NCBI GenBank assembly: GCA_013398955.1
Contig: VWPU01018677.1
Coordinates: 1 to 64,000 of the forward strand
Direction: 5' to 3'
DNA: 64,000 nucleotides
Origin: Callaeas wilsoni
Taxonomy: Eukaryota; Chordata; Aves; Passeriformes; Callaeidae
How positions within the stretch are numbered: the stretch's first letter is position 1; the number at the start of each line of letters is the position of its first letter. Position numbers and translations under genes: made by a program. The notes below the pieces were generated by a model. The model saw only the letters and a program-made list of their open reading frames with translations, made no database searches and was not told the DNA's origin. Of the stretch, positions 58,948 to 64,000 are shown in pieces.

Positions 58948-61524
58948 CTTTTAAATGATTCAAAGGAAGAAACAGAAATTCAAGGAGCAAGATAGGTCAG
59001 AGACATGTCTCCATGGTCACCAGTGTAGAATGGCAGCGAGTGAAGGCATAGCAGGCTAGTTTTTGTCATGCCAGTCTGGATACAGGGAGCAGGGAAACTA
59101 CCCTGGCACAGACCTGTGTGTTCCCATGTTCCGCATGCAGGTGGTGAGCTCATGCTCAAGCCTTCTCCTCCCCCCCTTTCACAATTAAGTGCCCACACTA
59201 TCTATGTTGAAGCAAGTTCAGGTTTGTCTTCACAGCCCTCTCTGGTCCACAGCCAGACATTCATTTTGGGCAAGGAGCATTAACGAAGTGCTGACTCCTG
59301 AACTTGAATGGGGCCTAAAAACGAGTCCCCATGCTGAGGGGCCCAAATGGCTCTCCCACCTGCACAAGCAACCCCCACATCAGATGACATGGGTCTATGG
59401 CTGACCCCAATGAGCCAAATACATGAGCTCAGGAGGGAAAGGGATGAAAAGAGGAGAGGGGTGTATAGGAAGAAATTGGGATACATTCGAAGAGAAGCTG
59501 AAATGTGACCTAGGAAGCTGGTAGAGACAAGCTTGTAGAGTTACAGAAATATTATTATGCCCTACTTCTCTCCCACTGGCTCCTTAAGTTTTGCTACAAG
59601 TTTGGTCTCTCCCTAGATGTTCCTTTCCTGCAGTTGTCCCTGCACATACAAATCCCTTAACATGGGAAACCAAGCCCCACTCCACCTCTCAGGGGTTTTT
59701 TACTCACATTACCTGCTGTGACTCCCACAGTGCTGTACACTTACAGCTCTGCTGGGGACCCCGGCAGGATGGTACCCTCCCTGCAAACATGGCCACTGAG
59801 CCACGCTGAGGAAAAGCAAAGCAGTAAGGATTCAAGGGACACAGTCCCTGTTCCCCTTTGGAGGGACATTTAAGCCAGCTGAAGAGGCAGAGGGGATGTG
59901 TGAGTACATCCAGCAGGATGAGCTTTATGATTTAGGCAAACAGTGTAAATGCTTGAGTACTTAGGTCTAATACCTTTCCTGGCACTCTCACAAATGGCCT
60001 CTCCTGCCCAGCCGTGCAGAGCAATCTCAGATGCTGTCTCACAGCAGGGACCTATGGAATTCCATCCTTCTGCCTATAGGCACACCTGCAAATCTTGCAC
60101 GTGCAGTGTGGCCCTCTCCCTCTGCCCCTGCCCTGCGTCCCCACCGGAGGAGACAGGCAAGTGATGCTCAGCCTCGCAGTAGCTGGGGATCTCTGTGCCA
60201 AGCATGGCACCTTGGAGGGTGGCATCACGGTATATAACCATGAGGTGGGGGAGCAGGTGATTTGTTCCAATGTTTTGCTGAAGTCAAACAGCAATTCCTG
60301 ACCAGACAGAGAAATGGAAGACGTGGCAAACCTGCGCTTCCCAGTCCAGCGCTGAGCTGAAGCTGATGCATGCTTATACCAGCGTAGGGGCTCTCCTACC
60401 CCTCATGGGCTCTCCCATGTTCCCACAGCAACAGCAAGGCAATCACATTCCTCCTTCCCTCTCATGCACGCTGATTAAAATCATGCTCATCACAAGTCCC
60501 TCAGCTTGAGCACCCAGCCCTTTAATTGCTGCAATGAAGAATATGAATGTAGGCGATTCTGAGGCCAGCAAAGCAGAAAATTAGCATTTAGCATGAAAAT
60601 GATACCATTGCATCATCACCAGTGCAAAGCAAACAACACAACCAGCCAGGCTGCCTCTTTCCCTCCCTACCTGCATGCTTCGACTCATCCAGTGCTGCAA
60701 CAATCCCATTGCTTTCCACACATCTGGGGCCTGTCCCTCTGAGGCTGCCACCAGGAGACAGGCAGGGGCTGCAAGGTGGCATCTGCTTTCTGACTCTGAG
60801 CTTTTGATGAAGCAGGTTTATACACTCCTGCAGAAATAATCCTCACTCAGATGTCAAAAATGCCATATTAGCTACTGCATTGATTCCTGTGGTATTTACA
60901 GAGCAGAAGAATGCAGCAGCAAGCAGGGGTGAGGCTGGAGGGAAGAGACCTTCATCCCCAGGGTGTCCTGTCCCTCAAGGTCAATCATCCATATCAAGCC
61001 AGGAGTCAGATCTTCTCCTCCAGACCCTTAGCTCTCTCCGTCATTAATGCAAATTCCCCTCAAGCCCTCTCACCTCTTTGTTACCTAGGCTGGTTGGACA
61101 TAAATAGACATTTAAATGCTCTGTCCACAGAAGCCTGAAAGGAAAGGCTGTTTTTTTACTAGCCAGGCTGGGATGGAGCCATCATCTGGTAGATGATAAC
61201 TAACTTTCCAAATCTGTGAGCAGCGCAGGGGTGACTGCCATGCTTTCTCACCCCAGCCAGGGCTCTGCACGCTAGTGGTTTCTACCACAGAGAGAGCGCT
61301 GCCATTTCCCTGGCCTCCCCCATGTGGGTGCCTGAACATCTTTGCCCAAAATGGAGAGCATTTCCAACATGTTTCAACATGGATCTGTGACCTCTTTGGG
61401 CTCCTGAGCAAATCGATGACGCTGAAGTGCCAGAGCTCGAGTTCTGAATAGCAGATGGAGTAGCAATTTACACGGCATGAGGAGGGTCCTGCAGGTCCCC
61501 AGCAGTGCAAGTGCAGGTGTGCAC

Positions 61525-61538
61525 ACACACACACGCAC
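61525..61538. repeat. CA repeat
   Basis: Several CA units are followed by CG-containing variants ('CACGCACGCCACACGCG'). It is an ordinary dinucleotide repeat inside the long minus-strand frame, where it encodes the VACVCVCAH segment. Confidence 0.9.
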
Positions 61539-63213
61539 GCCACACGCGTGGTGGCTCCCATGGCCCCAGGTCCCTTCATGCTCCACCAGGTGATCTGCCG
61601 CAGCTCCCTGCCAACCCAATGTCCCTCCTTCCCCTGCCCACAGAGGCAGGTTGGACTAGCATGGCTTACAGCCCAGCTGTGCCCAGCCCCTGGGGCTGCC
61701 ACGCTTTGAGGTTGCCCCTTGTCCCAGGCCTGCAGTACACAGCTGGATGGGGTGTGCAGAGACCTTTGCAACTCATTACACACAGTGCTGCCGAGACATT
61801 GCCTGTCTGTCTCAGTGCTGTGGGCACTGCTGGTGAGCAGTGTCCCGAGTCAGCAGTTTGGGCTGTTTACTGCTTTAATATATCCTTGAAAAAAGAGACC
61901 AGTGGGAGATCTGTTTATAAGCTACAACCACCCTGAAACAAGTATATGCCTACGCCCACGCACATACACAAAGCAGCAGTGACTATGGAAGCATACGAAT
62001 AAATACTGAGCAGACACCGAGGGATTTTCAGAATATACTCTCTGGATTTTTTTATTCGATGCCATGTTGTTTGTTGTTGGCTGCTTTTTTTTTTTTTTTA
62101 ACCTTCCTGATTTATTTCCTATGTCTGGGCTTACAATGGCAGCAGAAACTAATCAGTGGCCAATGATGATTAACAGTCTCTCACGTGTTATTAACTCTAC
62201 ATTCAAGGCAAGGTAATTTCAAAATTCTGTGCCAAGAGCTATAAATGTACAGGGAGGAAGGGGCAGTTGTATGTCTATAGGCAGATTATACACACAAAAG
62301 CAGATCTTTTATCCACACCGCCCCGTTTACATTGCTCTCAGCTTTTCTTCTTAGAAATATCTATTATTACCTAGAATATGTGTAGTACTTCTGTGTGTAG
62401 ATCATCTTGAAACGAACCCTTCATATGATTCAGATAAGGAGGTGAGAAAAGAAGTGTGTAAGTGAAAAGGTAAATTAACTGTGTTGGTGAAGTTGTAATT
62501 GAAAGGAGAAATGGGATCACCCACTTACATTGTTATCCCAGCGATTATTAGATGCAGCTAAGAATGACAGCAGTAGTTTTAGAGGAAAGTCCACCTGGTA
62601 CTTCATCTCCAAAGCTGTAATAGCTCAAAAGCAAGTCTTATTCCAAGGACTTGCGGGGTAATAAAAATGCTTGCCTATGCATAGACCATATACCTTGAGT
62701 TCTTGCATGATGCTTCTCCTCCTTGCGTGTGGGTGGCTCTCTCCTAAATAGGCACTTTTCAATTTAAGAGCAAATCTTGGATTAAAGGTGTTTCACTAGA
62801 AAATAGTTTCTCTTCAGATTGCCGTTGACAGAGCCCATGGTATCACTGATCATTTGTTTTGAAGCAGCATCTTAACCCATATGAGTGTTTCTGACTGAAG
62901 GAAGGGTGGCTGCCCTCCCTGCTTGTGCTGGGTGGTTGCTAGACACCTTTTTGAAGATACTCTGCCAGAGTCTGTGAAGGAACAGTGCTATTCCCTTAGC
63001 AGCATAAGAAATAGAAGAACAGAAAGAAAGTTGTGGCAGCAGAACTATGAAAAATCCCACCTCACTGTGGTCAGCACAAGCAGGTAACTTACAGTGCAAA
63101 AATTTCATCCAGGATGAGTCAGCTGGGGGAAAGAAAGGGGAAGAGCTGCAGGAAGAGCTGCTTCATTTTGCGTGGGGCACTATGTGCACCGACATGGCCC
63201 CAGCAACCAGAAG

Positions 63214-63235
63214 CAAAACAAAACAAAACAAAACA
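63214..63235. repeat. AAAAC microsatellite
   Basis: Four and a fraction pentanucleotide units, AAAAC. Confidence 0.95.
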
Positions 63236-63616
63236 ACAAAATTCAGCTGCCGCATTAAACATGAGGTTAAAGTGCTCTGGTCTCAGAAAATGTCCTTGGA
63301 AAAACAATGCCTCTCCCACTGCTATCATTGTGCTCTGTGGACCACGAGACAAAGGGAGAGCTGTATCTGTTGACTTCGATGACTACAGGCAAAGCCACTA
63401 AGGAAAAAGATTTGTATCTCTCTGTGTCCACAGCACTGCACAGTAAAGGGGGAGCCTGCTGTGCTTTTCATGGCAACAGCCCAGCTGCTCATGGGAGCAC
63501 CTGTGTGAGGTACGGAGTCCTCCCTGCTCTTCCTGATGTCATGGGCATGAAAGATGCTCAGCAGTGCTGCTGACACACAGAGCGAGGCTGAGAACGAACC
63601 CCGCCGTACGGCTTAC

Positions 63617-63780
63617 CTTTGCAATCCCGTCGCTGGCATAAGGGGAAGGGCAGATTGTTATTGCTTATTGCTGCAGCTGATGTTGGAGCAAAAGCAGAGG
63701 TGTGCTGCAAACCAGCGTCTGGGATGCCGGTTTTGGTGGGGGTAAGAGGTCCTTCCTTGTAAACTGAGCACATCTGCTCT
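63617..63780 (-). other. Candidate 5' exon
   Basis: On the minus strand a good donor (GCAAAG|GTAAGC) follows base 63,617. The sequence just inside and beyond the donor is locally CpG-rich ('CGACGGGATTG', 'GCCGTACGGCGGGG'). The frame upstream is open for more than 60 codons and ends LPFPLCQRRDCKG. About 170-190 bases upstream of the donor there is a TATTTATG box that could serve as a TATA element. I suggest a possible first or early exon of a minus-strand transcript. No acceptor, start or protein family was identified, and the right boundary is arbitrary. Confidence 0.18.
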
Positions 63781-64000
63781 AGAAGAGCCCGGGAGGCATA
63801 AATATTGAATAGCAGATTGCCAGCTCCAGCTCTGCTGTGACAGGATCTTAGTAAATGTAAACAGGGGCTTAGAAATAAGCAGAAGAAGGAAAAAGTGCTA
63901 GAGAAGAAATATATATAGATATCTAAATGAGATGGGGGAAATGAGTGATAACTCAAAGATAAGGAGATAGTGAGTTCCTACTGGAAACCAGTCCCTAGCA

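Larger units (their letters stand above)
58948..63616. other. GC-richer sequence, no gene recognised
   Basis: The longest open frame in the window (61,112-61,783, minus, 223 codons) lies here but begins at GTG, overlaps a 143-codon frame on the other strand, and matches no family that I know. A CA repeat lies at 61,525-61,538, a 15-base T run at 62,085-62,099, and four AAAAC units at 63,214-63,235. No splice-flanked exon stood out. Confidence 0.45.

Noticed and set aside
61112..61783. Longest open frame in the window (223 codons, minus)
   Set aside because: It starts at GTG rather than ATG, includes a CA microsatellite, overlaps a 143-codon frame on the other strand and has no recognisable domain. 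GC-rich, stop-poor sequence explains it.
1..64000. CRISPR array, operon, phage or bacterial defence system
   Set aside because: There are no regularly spaced direct repeats and no clusters of long ATG-start frames with ribosome binding sites. CR1 and LTR content shows vertebrate nuclear DNA.

Overview
The window looks like nuclear DNA from a bird. The main evidence is repeats: at least six CR1 (chicken repeat 1) LINE fragments with bird-type 3' ends or ORFs, two much older CR1 copies of the kind shared with turtles and crocodilians, and one solo LTR whose termini resemble ERVL-type LTRs common in songbirds. The songbird (passerine) reading is an inference from recalled repeat families; bird is much safer. 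I found no complete protein-coding gene, rRNA, tRNA, CRISPR array or prokaryotic operon. All long open frames are short, unspliced, overlap on both strands, or sit inside repeats. The DNA is best read as intergenic or long-intron sequence.

Layout. Bases 1-200 hold the start of a CR1 ORF2 endonuclease relic (minus strand) that runs off the left edge. About 200-47,380 is mostly AT-rich single-copy sequence with microsatellites, a probable MIR-like relic (about 11.73 kb), a bird CR1 (12.35 kb, minus), an ancient CR1 (14.0-14.7 kb, minus), a short CR1 (19.1 kb, minus), an ancient CR1 (34.1-35.0 kb, plus) and an isolated CpG-rich patch at 41.0-41.6 kb. At 47,384-48,055 there is a well-preserved solo LTR bounded by a 5-bp target-site duplication. 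From about 48 kb the sequence becomes GC-richer. It holds an internally deleted CR1 (52.96-54.19 kb, minus) that still shows reverse-transcriptase and ORF1 esterase motifs, and two short CR1 tails at 56.0 kb (minus) and 58.8 kb (plus).

Possible genes. Several short stretches have good acceptor and donor splice signals and an open frame, for example 17,670-17,773 (+), 54,813-54,889 (-) and 56,520-56,582 (-, with a well-placed ATG). A window this size should contain many decoy exons, and I could match none to a known protein, so these are leads only. I did not see a new multi-gene system. The most informative items are the LTR, the decayed CR1 with its broken esterase, the CpG patch, several strong hairpins and the candidate exons.
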